Part shown: piece after piece, positions 29,383 to 39,236 of the stretch
Numbering within the stretch: the first letter of the stretch is position 1
How the letters are laid out: every line of letters begins with the position of its first letter
NCBI GenBank assembly: GCA_030581615.1
Contig: JAKTTT010000029.1
Span: forward strand, 124,001-188,000
Length of the DNA stretch: 64,000 nt
Source of the DNA: Alloascoidea africana
Lineage: Eukaryota > Ascomycota > Alloascoideomycetes > Alloascoideales > Alloascoideaceae
Reading direction: 5' to 3'
Made by a program: the position numbers and the translations under genes
The notes under the pieces: model-generated
What the model was told of the DNA's origin: nothing
The model's database searches: none
Seen by the model: the letters and a program-made list of their open reading frames with translations, nothing else

Positions 29383-31122
29383 ATGATGACGAAACTGGAA
29401 GATGTTTCTGATCCTACAGATTGGAGAACATCTCGTTTCCCCTTCTTGGAGGCACTGGAGTCAAATCTCCAGTGTCATATATGCAAGGAATTCTTTACGG
29501 CTCCTATGATGACATCTTGTGGACATACATTTTGCTCTCTGTGCATTCGGCGATGCTTGGGTATGGATAGATATTGTCCTGTATGTCGGTGTGAACAAGG
29601 AGAGGAACAACTTCGAAAGAATGCGTTGGTAGAGGATCTGGTTTTCATATACAAGGGCAACCGGGCTGTTCTTGCTGAATCTGCCAAAATCGAGAGTCTC
29701 AAAGCAGGCGAATATACCGATATTGGTGTAGAAACCATACCCACTCAAACAGAAAGCAACGGTTCGCGTTTTCTCAGAAATAATGGCGGACTGGTGGAGA
29801 CTGAGGATACCCGTGAGAGCGACTGTGGCACAATTGCGGATCGTACAGCAAGCAGAAGGAAAAGGAAAGCATCATGTCAAGATAAAGAGAAAGATACAGA
29901 AAACTTGGATCTGATAGTTCTTGATTCCGACGATGATTTCATGTCAACCGGTAACAATCATAACGAAGACGAAGAGTATGAATACAAACCGGAGCATGAG
30001 AGTAAGAAAAGTACAAAATCTCCCAAGTTAAGAAGTTCAGTTGGCAACACAAAAAAGCTGAGAAGTTCAAGGTTTTTCTCACCAGAAGTGGATATTACCA
30101 ATACAACCAGCAAAAACAAGAGAAGTAGTTCAGAGAAGAGATCTCAAGCAGGTACCAACCAAACTGAACAAGGTGAGACTGGGATTTGTCCAATTTGCAG
30201 TAAGAGCTTCCCATTATTGGAACTACAACGAACGCATATCGATCAATGCTTGGGTCATAAAAGCAATGGAAATCATATTTCTAGCCCCCTTTTCCAACAA
30301 CAACAGCAGCATCAAATGCAGTCTTTCTTCACACGGCCTGCCAAGTCATCAGATGCTAGGCCAGTTTCTACCACTAAATCAGCACCATCTGTAGCTGAAG
30401 CAGCGTTAGCCAGAGCAAAGAAAAGAAAATTGAACAAGCATGAGTCCTCAAAACGTCCCAACTTGAAACGTCTCCCGAAAATAACGTATTCCCTGTTCAA
30501 AGACACAAAGTTAAAGCAAAAGTTACAAGAGTTGGGACTCTCAACAGAAGGCAACAGATCCAAGCTAGAATCGAGGCATTCATACTGGGTTAGTTTATGG
30601 AATGCGAATCTAGATTCCAAGTTCCCAAAGCAAGAGAGTGACTTGAGAAAGCAACTATCAGAGTGGGAAAGAGCAAATAGTAGCGTACATGTTTCCAATG
30701 GTCATATACATTCTCTGAATGGCGGAGAAAAGGAAACAGAGATCAAAAAGCTTGACGGGGAAAAATGGAATATGATGCATGGTGAAGCATTTTCGGACTT
30801 GATTTCAAAAGCGCGAATGTCTTTAAAGAAGAAGAAAGAGACGGGACAGATAGAGAATAAACCAAATGGGGGAAACAATACAGAGCTCAAGAACAATGAT
30901 GAACAGCCAGATGCTGTAACGTCATTAGAAACAGTTGAAGAAAGCATTCTCGATTCGGATATAGACCCTGAGTCAATGGCTTTAGATATTAACGCCAAAA
31001 CTGCACAGGAAAGCAGTACTATTGACCTGGAGAATGACATGAAAGAAGATACCTTAGAAGACAGCAATATGCCATTCCCTTCTACACAAATAATGACCAC
31101 GCCCACGACCATGGAGAAGTAA
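29383..31122 (+). CDS. RAD18: Rad18 postreplication-repair E3 ubiquitin ligase
   Basis: The 579-residue product has the full Rad18 domain order. A C3HC4 RING is at about 31-70 (CHIC, SCGHTFCSLCIRRCL, CPVCRC), a UBZ4 zinc finger at about 267-290 (CPICSKSFPLLELQRTHIDQCL), and a SAP motif at about 365-400 (KITYSLFKDTKLKQKLQELG). Between RING and UBZ lies a charged linker with SIM-like LDLIVLDSDDD. With Rad6, Rad18 monoubiquitinates PCNA at Lys164 to start translesion synthesis; UBZ binds ubiquitin and SAP binds DNA at stalled forks. The C-terminal about 100 residues are acidic and weakly conserved. The second ATG directly follows the first, so the start could be either. Confidence 0.95.
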   Translation: MMTKLEDVSDPTDWRTSRFPFLEALESNLQCHICKEFFTAPMMTSCGHTFCSLCIRRCLGMDRYCPVCRCEQGEEQLRKNALVEDLVFIYKGNRAVLAESAKIESLKAGEYTDIGVETIPTQTESNGSRFLRNNGGLVETEDTRESDCGTIADRTASRRKRKASCQDKEKDTENLDLIVLDSDDDFMSTGNNHNEDEEYEYKPEHESKKSTKSPKLRSSVGNTKKLRSSRFFSPEVDITNTTSKNKRSSSEKRSQAGTNQTEQGETGICPICSKSFPLLELQRTHIDQCLGHKSNGNHISSPLFQQQQQHQMQSFFTRPAKSSDARPVSTTKSAPSVAEAALARAKKRKLNKHESSKRPNLKRLPKITYSLFKDTKLKQKLQELGLSTEGNRSKLESRHSYWVSLWNANLDSKFPKQESDLRKQLSEWERANSSVHVSNGHIHSLNGGEKETEIKKLDGEKWNMMHGEAFSDLISKARMSLKKKKETGQIENKPNGGNNTELKNNDEQPDAVTSLETVEESILDSDIDPESMALDINAKTAQESSTIDLENDMKEDTLEDSNMPFPSTQIMTTPTTMEK

Positions 31123-31536
31123 TATGAATTTAGTTGTTTGCAGTACGAACATAATGGTTTCCCCTTTTGATAAAAAAAATGGCCATACATCGAAAAGCAT
31201 CTAATTTGGAGGCTAGATCTACAAGAATAAGATGTATATTTATTTTCTGAAGATGTCTAGAATTCCTTTAGTAATAGTTGTTGTGTTACTACAATCCCCA
31301 CGATACCAACATTGATAATTGAAGAAAAAATCAAAAAATATATTAAATATCCCAAGCTTTGATCGCCTAGCCTTCCTATATTACTATCTAACTGTACAAT
31401 TGTTGTGCCCACAAAGAAAAGTAACAAAAGAGGTTAAATCATGGGGTGCTGCCTAGGCTTAAAAGAAATCCAAAAGACAAAAAATCCATTTCGTTTATTC
31501 GTATAAATTATTGATCAATTGTTTGTTTCTCCATTA
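31123..31536. other. Convergent 3' flanks, no gene
   Basis: AT-rich region between the RAD18 stop and the CYSTM gene stop. Nothing gene-like is seen. Confidence 0.6.
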
Positions 31537-31912
31537 TTAACTGCAATCACAACAGCAGCATTCTCCTATGGCTTCACAGTGACAACAGTAAAATAGGAAC
31601 CCCCAGCTTAAACAGGATTAGAAACATGATCATCAATATAGTTCTTAGATGGAGACTTACAAAGACCTCCACCATCCCCCGTGACAAAATTTTAAATCTG
31701 GAAGAGTTGGCTGCTGCTCTTGCTTTTGGGGTTGTTGTTGCTGTTGTTGTTGTTGCTGATTCTTGGCTGGTTGTACAGGGTTCTTCCCCGGTTGTGTCTT
31801 CTCAAATTGAGGTTCTGGGGTCTTAACGTATTGCTGTGAAGGGTTTTCGATCAGTATTCACTCTTACAGTAGTAAGCTCTTTGGTTTCACAGATTCCGAT
31901 CCTTACATTCAT
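31537..31912 (-). CDS. Small CYSTM-type cysteine-rich membrane protein
   Basis: Three exons, 31912..31907 (ATGAAT only), 31833..31661 and 31606..31537, give 82 residues. The N-terminal part is hydrophilic and Gln/Pro-rich (QYVKTPEPQFEK, a Gln run). The C-terminus is hydrophobic and cysteine-rich: WWRSFWGFLFYCCHCEAIG, then ECCCCDCS. This is the plan of CYSTM proteins, small tail-anchored stress-linked proteins of eukaryotes. Intron 1 (73 nt: GTAAGG, branch TACTGAT, acceptor TTCACAG) and intron 2 (54 nt: GTAAGT, branch TTCTAAT, acceptor TTTAAG) keep the frame. A TATA box at 31966-31972 supports this start. The function of yeast members is poorly known; they associate with the plasma membrane and are often palmitoylated. 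Confidence 0.72.
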
Positions 31913-31965
31913 AATTATAAAAGTGAACGATGTTGTAGAATAGAAAACCAGGGTTTTCCAGATGC

Positions 31966-31972
31966 TTTTATA
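31966..31972 (-). promoter_or_regulatory. TATA box of the CYSTM gene
   Basis: TATAAAA on the minus strand, 54 bp upstream of the proposed 6-nt first coding exon. It supports a separate promoter here and so separates this gene from the one at 32530-33129. Confidence 0.55.
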
Positions 31973-32529
31973 CCGTTACAAGAGATGTTCTCTTCAACAA
32001 GCGCGGCGCTTCATAATCCAAGCGGCGAGTGCACGCAGGATCGAAAGCTTGGCTGTGCTTAAGTTTGGACATGCACGTCTACTTTGACAAAACAGCTTGG
32101 AGTTACAACATCTTGTTGTTTAACAATGACAGTTCTTCTGCTTTGCATAGAATAAGTTAAATTTTCGATCACAAATACTAGACCTTCCAATCTGCATTTT
32201 ATTTTTCCTTCTTATTTTCAATTTTGACATGGAAACACTTAAAGGATCTCCAATGAGGGACCAAGCATTCACAAGTCGGGAAATGGATGCCCTGCCTAAA
32301 AAAAGTCTAATTCGACCTAACGGTCCAAGAACCGGTTTATTTTTATTCAAGACTTGGATTGATCAATTGATTGAAGTTGAAGCAATGCCTCTTATTTTCT
32401 AACATTTGGTTTTATCTATTTTTGTGATTTCTATTGAAAATCATTCTGAAAAAATGATGTTGCCAACTGCATCCTTTCTCAGTTGGCATTTTGAAAAAGA
32501 GAGACACTCCAATCATATTCTCTTTCGGT

Positions 32530-33129
32530 CTACTTTAATTGTGATTTGATAAATCCAAATCTGGTGTCTTTGCATTAGTACTCAAGAAAAGGGAAAAAAG
32601 GGAACATGCATATTGTACAAAACTTACGCAGATTTAGCCACATCTTTGGCATATGCTTTTGTAGAATTCTTATCGAATCCCATAAATGACTGATCCGGGC
32701 TCGAACTATTGGGCTTTATTGTGCTTTCAATCACATTCTGAGTGGAGATAGATCACAGACTGGTTAAAAAGTAAAGTCAACCAAAAAAAAAATGCCAAAA
32801 AAGTGACCTTACAGGATTGTCTTGGTAGACGTGGATTGAGGCTTGATGACCAATGTATCCATATTGAAAAGGTGGGGGTGGACCACTAAAGTATTTATTA
32901 TAGTCTGCAGGCAAATCTGGAGGTCTATAGTAGGGCTGTATTGATGTCAGTTTCCAACTTGTTTTTTCCTCTTCTTCACGATCATCTAACAGCTGAGAAC
33001 AGATAAAGAGTTCAAAAGTTTGTGGCATACGTCGTTAGATAGATGAACCCGATGACCGTCTCTGGTCTTTTCCATCACTTTGTCCAATTGAGTATTGAAC
33101 TGCTGTTTAAGGGATTCTCTGAATGGCAT
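32530..33129 (-). CDS. Unrecognised small four-exon protein
   Basis: Proposed exons 33129..33031, 32992..32813, 32737..32628 and 32560..32530 give 139 residues. Exon 2 is the most protein-like: an acidic start (LLDDREEEEKTSW), then YRPPDLPADYNKYFSG, a Pro run and YGYIGHQASIHVY. Exons 2-4 join cleanly in phase; the last intron has GTAAGT, branch TACTAAT and acceptor CCAG and yields a natural end KSAFGFIKSQLK. The first intron is doubtful: GTATGC to TTCTCAG is only 38 nt, and an alternative donor GTGATG upstream would drop 16 residues but place a CTAAC inside the intron. The tyrosine/proline pattern is a little like the N-terminal part of CYSTM proteins, but there is no Cys tail. I do not recognise the family. 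Confidence 0.5.
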
Positions 33130-35303
33130 TGTTGCGGATCTACAAGAAAAGAAAAAGGTTCTTTGAGCTTTGAACCCGATGGAAGAGCATCATCAGTAGG
33201 CCTTTGGGTGTGATAAACTGAACCGAAAAAAAAAACGTGTGTGTATGCCGATCCTAACCTGGTTTATGTGGATCTTCCGTATGCCTTGTTCATGTCTTGT
33301 GAGCGGTCACCTTAAACAGGTTCATCTGAGACCTCTACAGACACGAAATGTCTGCCCTTAAGACCTTGATGGGTGATGATGAGTCCGATGTAAATCGTCT
33401 TGTCTAGCATATAGGATCTTGACACAAGCGAATTACATGTATGAACCTGAGACAATGGACAAAGCCACTGATCGTGAGGCTGGATATAGGAGCAAAAATG
33501 TATAACCAACTAGCCAAAATTCAATTAGATAGTTTAAAATTTAAGTGTGTTAAGATCGCCAAAATAAATATCTTTCCAATAGCAGAAATGTGTGCCAAGC
33601 ACAAGGCCAGAAGTGCTGTCTGAACTACGATGAGAATGAAAGATGATGACTGTGGAAACCTTAAGAATAGATTGAAAAAGCAAATTCGTATGAACAGTAT
33701 TCGTTGAAATGGTTCAAAAACAAAGAAAGAGTAAATTAGCCAATTGTTTAGTTCTTCAAGCTTTCTACTATTTTTTGACTTTTGAAATGTTGAAAAACTG
33801 ATGGCATTTTAGTGATTCTTTCAAGATGCATTGGGTTCAAACACCACCGACTGTATATGTATATATTTTTAAAGGGGATAACCTGCTTTGTTAGAGGAAT
33901 TCCTAAACAAGCAAAAAAATCGTTGTATTGAGTCCGAACAAGCGTAACCTCCTGTGAAAGTAGACCAGACTCGAAAGTGAATTCATCTGGTTTAGTGTTC
34001 TGTTATGAGAGCTTTTGATTTAATAGCAGTAATCTGAAGGGGGGTACCATTCAAAATTAGGCCAAACATCGCACTGGAATAAGGAAAATCGTTTGGTACA
34101 TTTCATTTGTCTACAATTCTAATGTTGGAGTTTTACTGAAAAGCAGACTCAGCTTTCCAAGTATTTTCTTTTTTCCTTTTTGATTCTTTCAACAGAAGGT
34201 AATTTAAAGAGAATGTTCAACATAGGTAAAACAGGTGCTTCAAACTTGAGTTGATATATTGCAATCTCAAACATGTCTAACAAAAAGTCCCAAAAGGGTT
34301 TCTAATCGCTTGTGGATATGATGAAAAGGGAGTATCTGGACAGGGCCTCGATGCCAACCAAAAAAAAAAGAAATCAAATTCAAATAGTAGACCGATGGAC
34401 TGAAAGGTCCTCGTTTCTAATAGAACAAACATTCAGTTAGTCACCTTTGTGAATGAACTCCTCTGTGTGTTTGCTAGAAAATAGACGAAACTAGAAGTTG
34501 ATTCAAAAGAACTACAAAAAGAGGCAAGGTAAGTGTGCAAACCAAATGAAACTTGGAGGTTTTCTCTATACTGGAGATCTAAGCCATCTCATGTAAAGTA
34601 AACGTTCTTCATATCCGTAAGACCAACTTTCCAAAACCTTTTGCAGCTATCATAAGATATTGAGCTTCCCTTATTGTTAGAATTCTTACTTTGTTGTATC
34701 TGTGCCTTTTTAATCCTCCCGTGCATCTTCTTACCAATTATGATATTGCGACTTAACTACATTGGTCCAAATAGCTTTTTACAGTCTTATTAAGCTTCTA
34801 TCTAGAATATAAAAGAGGTCATAAGTCAAAAGTAGGGGGGTTAAGATCTTTAGTGCTTACATTTATAAGAAAATTTACACTCTTACAACGCACTATTCGC
34901 TACGACCATTACTAATGTCAACAAAGAGTTTTAACTATGCTTTGACTAAGCAACAATATTTGCTTTCAAAAGAGAAACAGTTCGCCTTGTAGTCAAAGTG
35001 CTTCAAAACTATCACTTGAACAGATTCCCGACATTAATAGAATTCAGTTTCTCTCGAATGTCTGTAATTGCTGGGTTTCAAGGTAAAAAATCAGCAAAAA
35101 CTCTTACATTACGCTCCAAACTGAATATACAATTCCCACAATTTGCAAGGTGTTTGATCTGGACGTATAGAACTCTCAAGTATAAATTGGAAAGCGGAAT
35201 TTCATCCAATATTCTATTTCCCAATGTGAATTTTTTCCCAAGAATGTTTATCCATCTTTGCTTAAGACAGATGCTCGGGAACAAACCAAAGATTCAGATA
35301 TGG
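33130..35303. other. Long AT-rich non-coding stretch
   Basis: About 2.2 kb with no domain, no credible splice chain and no RNA gene. A 125-codon plus-strand frame at 34998-35375 overlaps the candidate below and has no recognisable feature. Confidence 0.5.
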
Positions 35304-35730
35304 CTAGGGGTTGTTCTTGGGGATTTGATAGAACGATTTATATTGGGGACTCGACCCAAAATCATTCTGGTTTGAGATCTCACCTAAAACAAGCGAAATC
35401 AAAGGAGTATCTTCTTCTTCGTTCTGATTGTTGAGTTCTGAGTTTTTGATCAGGTCCATAGGTAGCAAGCTTGTTTGATTTGTACTATTCAAGAGATTCA
35501 TTGTGAAGCATTGGTTATTTATGGGCTTGAGAAAGTGACGGCGGGAATGGGTTCTTATTAGAATGGATTTGTTGGGATATGAATTGAAACTGGACATTAA
35601 AAGATACCTTTCCAAAATATCGGGATTGTGTGTTTTGAAGTTGCTTTGCAGGCAGAGACATAAGTTTTTCGACACCAAAAAAAGTCTTGGACGAGCTCTG
35701 GAGAGGAGGTGAAGGATATGATGAATCCAT
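35304..35730 (-). CDS. Weak candidate: two-exon Ser/Asn-rich protein
   Basis: ATG at 35730 opens exon 1 (35730..35608), reading MDSSYPSPPLQSSSKTFFG to SRYFGK. A donor GTATCT, branch TTCTAAT and acceptor CTCAAG (82-nt intron) lead in phase into exon 2 (35525..35304), which reads an Asn/Ser/Glu-rich peptide (LLPMDLIKNSELNNQNEEED) and stops after 73 codons: 114 residues in total. The composition resembles a disordered regulatory protein, but no motif is recognised, the donor is unusual, and further exons cannot be excluded. It may not be a gene. Confidence 0.3.
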
Positions 35731-36131
35731 GAGAGAAGATGATCAAGAAACTAAAGAAAACAAAAGAATTTGTATTCGATAACCCTAGAAACGATGGGAA
35801 ATATATCACTATTTATGCCTCAATATCTATGAGTGTGAAACAACCAAAAGGCCGCAAAAGGCCGTGAAGAGAAAAAAAAAACCAAATGGTGCTTTGTACA
35901 TGGATGTCTATCACCAACAAAAAGAATCACGATTCTTACAACAAAATATAAGAGCACTGCCCCAGTCTAGCTGTTCTTACTTTTCTTTGATCTTCTTAAT
36001 TAACTTTTTTTTTATTCTTTGCTTCCTTGCCCCCTTTTCCTTTTAGGGAGACCAGGTTCTTTAAGTAGTGCTTCCAAAATATCTACATCCAGAGGGTTTA
36101 ACTTAGTAGGGTTTTTTAAACAAAAAAAGTG
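35731..36131. other. Intergenic, tRNA-Phe 5' flank
   Basis: AT-rich, with T-rich blocks (about 35990-36040). No gene is supported. Confidence 0.6.
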
Positions 36132-36138
36132 GCGGCCT

Positions 36139-36180
<42 letters not shown>

Positions 36181-36204
36181 TGTGTTCGATCCACAGAGTT
36201 CGCA
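36132..36204 (+). tRNA. tRNA-Phe (GAA), intronless
   Basis: The 73-nt sequence is close to S. cerevisiae tRNA-Phe, with D arm GCTCAGTTGGGAGAGC, anticodon GAA at 36165-36167 and T arm CTGTG-TTCGATC-CACAG. Unlike the S. cerevisiae genes it has no intron. The acceptor stem GCGGCCT/AGTTCGC contains a C5 x T68 mismatch next to a G4-T69 wobble. The discriminator is A36204, and T-rich terminator sequence follows within 10 nt. Confidence 0.96.
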
Positions 36205-36740
36205 TATATTTTTCTTCTTTTTCTGTTCCTATCAGAACTCTAATTATCTTTTTTTGTCTAGCAGCGTTTAAATGGAAACTCTCGAAATATCCAACAAAAC
36301 TTGAAATGTGTCCGAGATGTAAGGGTTCGACAAGGTAGGAGGCTTCAAGCAACACTAGAATCGTTGATTCTTTCTCATAAGGGAGAACAGATGGGTTAGT
36401 TATATACACCACTATTAGAGAGTGGGGGAGATCATCCGTCTGAGGCTAACACGGGAAACCCCCATTATTTACAAACTTATTAAACAATAGGTTAATAATA
36501 TTAGAACAAATATACATGAAAGCAGTAATAATAATAATAATAATAATAGTAGTAGTAGTAATAATTGTAGATGATTTATAAAAAGGTATAGATACAGAGT
36601 GAGAAGCATGAATAGTATGTGCCTATAACATGAGAAAAGGATTTGAATCCATAATTATAACAAGCAAACAAAAAAAACCAAAGCATGAAGAGAGGGTGGA
36701 AGGGTATTGAACAGGGTGAAAGGGGGGAAAAGCTACCTAA
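36205..36740. other. 3' flank of the APSES gene with ATA/GTA microsatellite
   Basis: It contains ATA repeats passing into GTA repeats at about 36521-36563. No gene is supported. Confidence 0.6.
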
Positions 36741-38156
36741 TTACATTCTGGGTCTTTTTGAGACTTGAGATTGGGGATCCATTGGCATTCTACCATTCGT
36801 GTGTGACAAGGGAGAAGGGGTTGGATTTGGATTTGGATTTGAATTTGGATTTGGATTTGGATGTTGGCCATTCATGTTGATATCTCCGTTATCGCGTTTC
36901 AAACCAGAACTTATCGAAGGAGTTGAATTGGCGCTTGTGTTGGTGTTAGCACTTGTGTTTGTAATGTTGGTGGAAGAAGAAGTGGTGCTGGGGGAAGGCT
37001 GAGGGTAGCGATATCCGTAGTAACTGCCGTTGGACTGATGATGATGGGACTCGTGAGACTGAGACAAGTCCTGGGGCTGTTTGTGTAGGTGATTTGGATA
37101 AGGAATTTGCTTTTGGTTTTGGTTTTGGTTCTGGTTTTGGTTCAGGTCTCTCAGCATGTTCATATTCATATTCACAGGTATGTTTGTGTTTGGATTCATG
37201 TTATAAGGGACGTTCATGTTCATATTCATGTTATAGGGCACATTCATGTTCATGTTCATGTTCATGTTCATCTGCATGTTTGGGTCCGATCCGTTTGGCA
37301 TGTTTTGCGCCAACGGGGGCAGCGGGCCCTTGGAGTAGAGCTGGTGCGGATAGTAGGGATGGAAGTACGGGTTCTGGCTCTGATTCTGGCTCTGGCTCTG
37401 GGGGAGTGCCTGATTCTGGCTGTAGAAGCCGTCCTCGGGGGCCGCGTTGACAGATCCAGATCCGTTCACGGTGCCAACAGAGGCCACAGCGGCGGCCGCG
37501 GCGGCAGCAGAGGCCGAGGCCGTGGACCCAGGGGCCATGGAGCCAGGGGCCATGGAGCCAGGGGCCATGGACCCAGCGGAACCAGAAGAGCCAGAGGAAC
37601 CTGAGGAACCTGAAGAACCTGAAGAACCTGAGGAACCCGCGGCGGCCGCTGTAGGATCCTGATAGTGGCCCGAGGGCAGCTCTGCGCCGGTGTAGAGCAG
37701 AGTCTTGACAAAGCTGGACGGGTTGTAGAGAAAGGACTTGATATCGTGGACAAACAGCGGGTACAGCAGGTCGACGATGTTCTCTTTGTTCGCAAGCCTC
37801 AGGGCTCTGTCGTAGGGGATCCACACGCCCTTGAGGTTCATGGAGCCGAACTTGACAACGTGCCTGTTTTTCTCCATTTTGAGCAGGCCGTCGCGGCGGC
37901 CGCGGGTGATGTCGCGGACCACGTTGAGCAGCTTGGTGCCGTTGATGTAGTTGTTGTCTTCTCTGCGGGCGACGGACACGCCGTTGACCTGGACCTGGAA
38001 GCACACGGTGCCCTCGTCCTCCCACAGCGTGGTCGTGACGTTGGGCTTGATGCCCGGGGGAAATCGCTGGCCCGAGGGGTCGAAGATGGTGGTGACTCGC
38101 ACGGGCTGCTGCTCGAAGGGCTCGGGGCCCAGGAAGGAGGCCGGGGGAGCACGCAT
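36741..38156 (-). CDS. EFG1: APSES transcription factor (Efg1/Sok2/Phd1/StuA type)
   Basis: The 471-residue frame begins almost directly with an APSES DNA-binding domain (about 38-150): [40 protein letters not shown], and [20 protein letters not shown], with the KilA-N-like wing-helix core. The remainder is low complexity: Ser-Gly, Ala, Gln, Met-Asn and Asn-Pro runs, including MNMN repeats (about 295-335). Efg1, Sok2, Phd1 and StuA act below PKA to control filamentous growth and development; with one gene visible I cannot decide orthology, so the symbol is provisional. GC content rises strongly across the APSES-coding half (37.3-38.2 kb). The start is the first ATG after an in-frame stop about 50 nt upstream. 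Confidence 0.93.
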   Translation of the reverse strand: MRAPPASFLGPEPFEQQPVRVTTIFDPSGQRFPPGIKPNVTTTLWEDEGTVCFQVQVNGVSVARREDNNYINGTKLLNVVRDITRGRRDGLLKMEKNRHVVKFGSMNLKGVWIPYDRALRLANKENIVDLLYPLFVHDIKSFLYNPSSFVKTLLYTGAELPSGHYQDPTAAAAGSSGSSGSSGSSGSSGSSGSAGSMAPGSMAPGSMAPGSTASASAAAAAAAVASVGTVNGSGSVNAAPEDGFYSQNQALPQSQSQNQSQNPYFHPYYPHQLYSKGPLPPLAQNMPNGSDPNMQMNMNMNMNMNVPYNMNMNMNVPYNMNPNTNIPVNMNMNMLRDLNQNQNQNQNQKQIPYPNHLHKQPQDLSQSHESHHHQSNGSYYGYRYPQPSPSTTSSSTNITNTSANTNTSANSTPSISSGLKRDNGDINMNGQHPNPNPNSNPNPNPTPSPLSHTNGRMPMDPQSQVSKRPRM

Positions 38157-39236
38157 GGGGAACAGATGGGCAGAACTCGCAACTCGCTCGCGACGGAGGA
38201 GGTTTTACGTGCTGCTCTGCTCTGCCGCTTCGTGCCCGGTCCGCGATGAGGATGAGGAGGTACGGAGGTGATCCGCAAAACCTTTCCTCTGCTGCTCTGT
38301 GCTCTGCTGCTCTGCTGCTCTCGTGGAGCCCTGCCCGGCGTTGCGGCGTTGCGGCGTTGAGTCCAGCTCTGGCGGTCTGTCCAGGCCCCGTCCCATGCCC
38401 CGTCTCCCTCTGGCTGTCTGCTCCCCTGGCGGTGTCCCCGGCGGTGTCCCCGGCTCGATCCCTCCTCGTGTGTCTTCGTTTCGAGAGACCCGGCTCGAAA
38501 ATCCTCGAGTTGCCTCAAAAAGCCTCAAAAGCCCTTGCTCTAGCTCGTTTCCCAAGGCTTTTCTGTTTTTGCCTTTTTGCTTTGCCTTTTTGCCTTTGCC
38601 TTTTTACTTAGTCCCCTTCGCTTCGGCTCGTTCTGATAACGTCATCATTCCTTACCCTTTTCTCCCTCCTTGGTATATGCTCAAAACGTCTACCATGACC
38701 TCATGATGACATCCCACAACCCAAACTTTATAAAACTTTGTGAACTTTGTAAACTTTGTAAAGCCTAGTCGATCAATCATCGTCGATCGATACTGCTGTC
38801 TCATGCTCATGCCGATATACCTAATCCCTCATCCTAATCCTTATCCTTTATCCGTGAAAATCCTGACACTTTAACCTACTACACTTTTGATTGCATTGCA
38901 TTGACATAGATAGAAAACCATATACTCATAATAAATTGACCTATTAAGAATGAATGTAAACCGGATCAAAAAACAATAATAATTTTTCTTTCTTGAATTA
39001 ATAAAAAAGGAACCTCAAACAATGGGGTATGATATGGACAAACAAAAAAAACAGACCAGCAATAGATATAGACTTTTTCGTTTTTTATCAAAAAAAAACA
39101 AAAAACCAAAAAAAAAAATGATGATTAAATCCAAAGTTCCTTGAGAAACAATTAAAAAAGAAAAAAAAAAAATCAAAATCAAATCAACAGCAATATAACA
39201 AAACAAAATAATAAAGATGTTTTCATAATGATGATG
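38157..39236. other. Upstream region of the APSES gene
   Basis: About 1.1 kb. The first 400 bp are GC-rich with short overlapping frames on both strands (possible upstream ORFs in a long leader, as is common for this gene family). The rest is AT-rich with A-runs near 39088-39172. No gene is supported. Confidence 0.5.

Noticed and set aside
31537-33129. One single gene joining the 32.5-33.1 kb exons to the CYSTM exons
   Set aside because: The exon ending at 32628 is in phase 2 and the exon at 31833 begins in phase 0; a TATA box and ATGAAT exon lie between, and the upstream gene has its own stop at 32530.
34998-35375. 125-codon plus-strand frame
   Set aside because: Overlaps another candidate on the opposite strand and shows no domain; AT-rich chance frame.
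38205-38555. 116-codon minus-strand frame as an upstream exon of the APSES gene
   Set aside because: GC-rich leader sequence with no donor-acceptor pair that joins it in phase convincingly; could be an upstream ORF.
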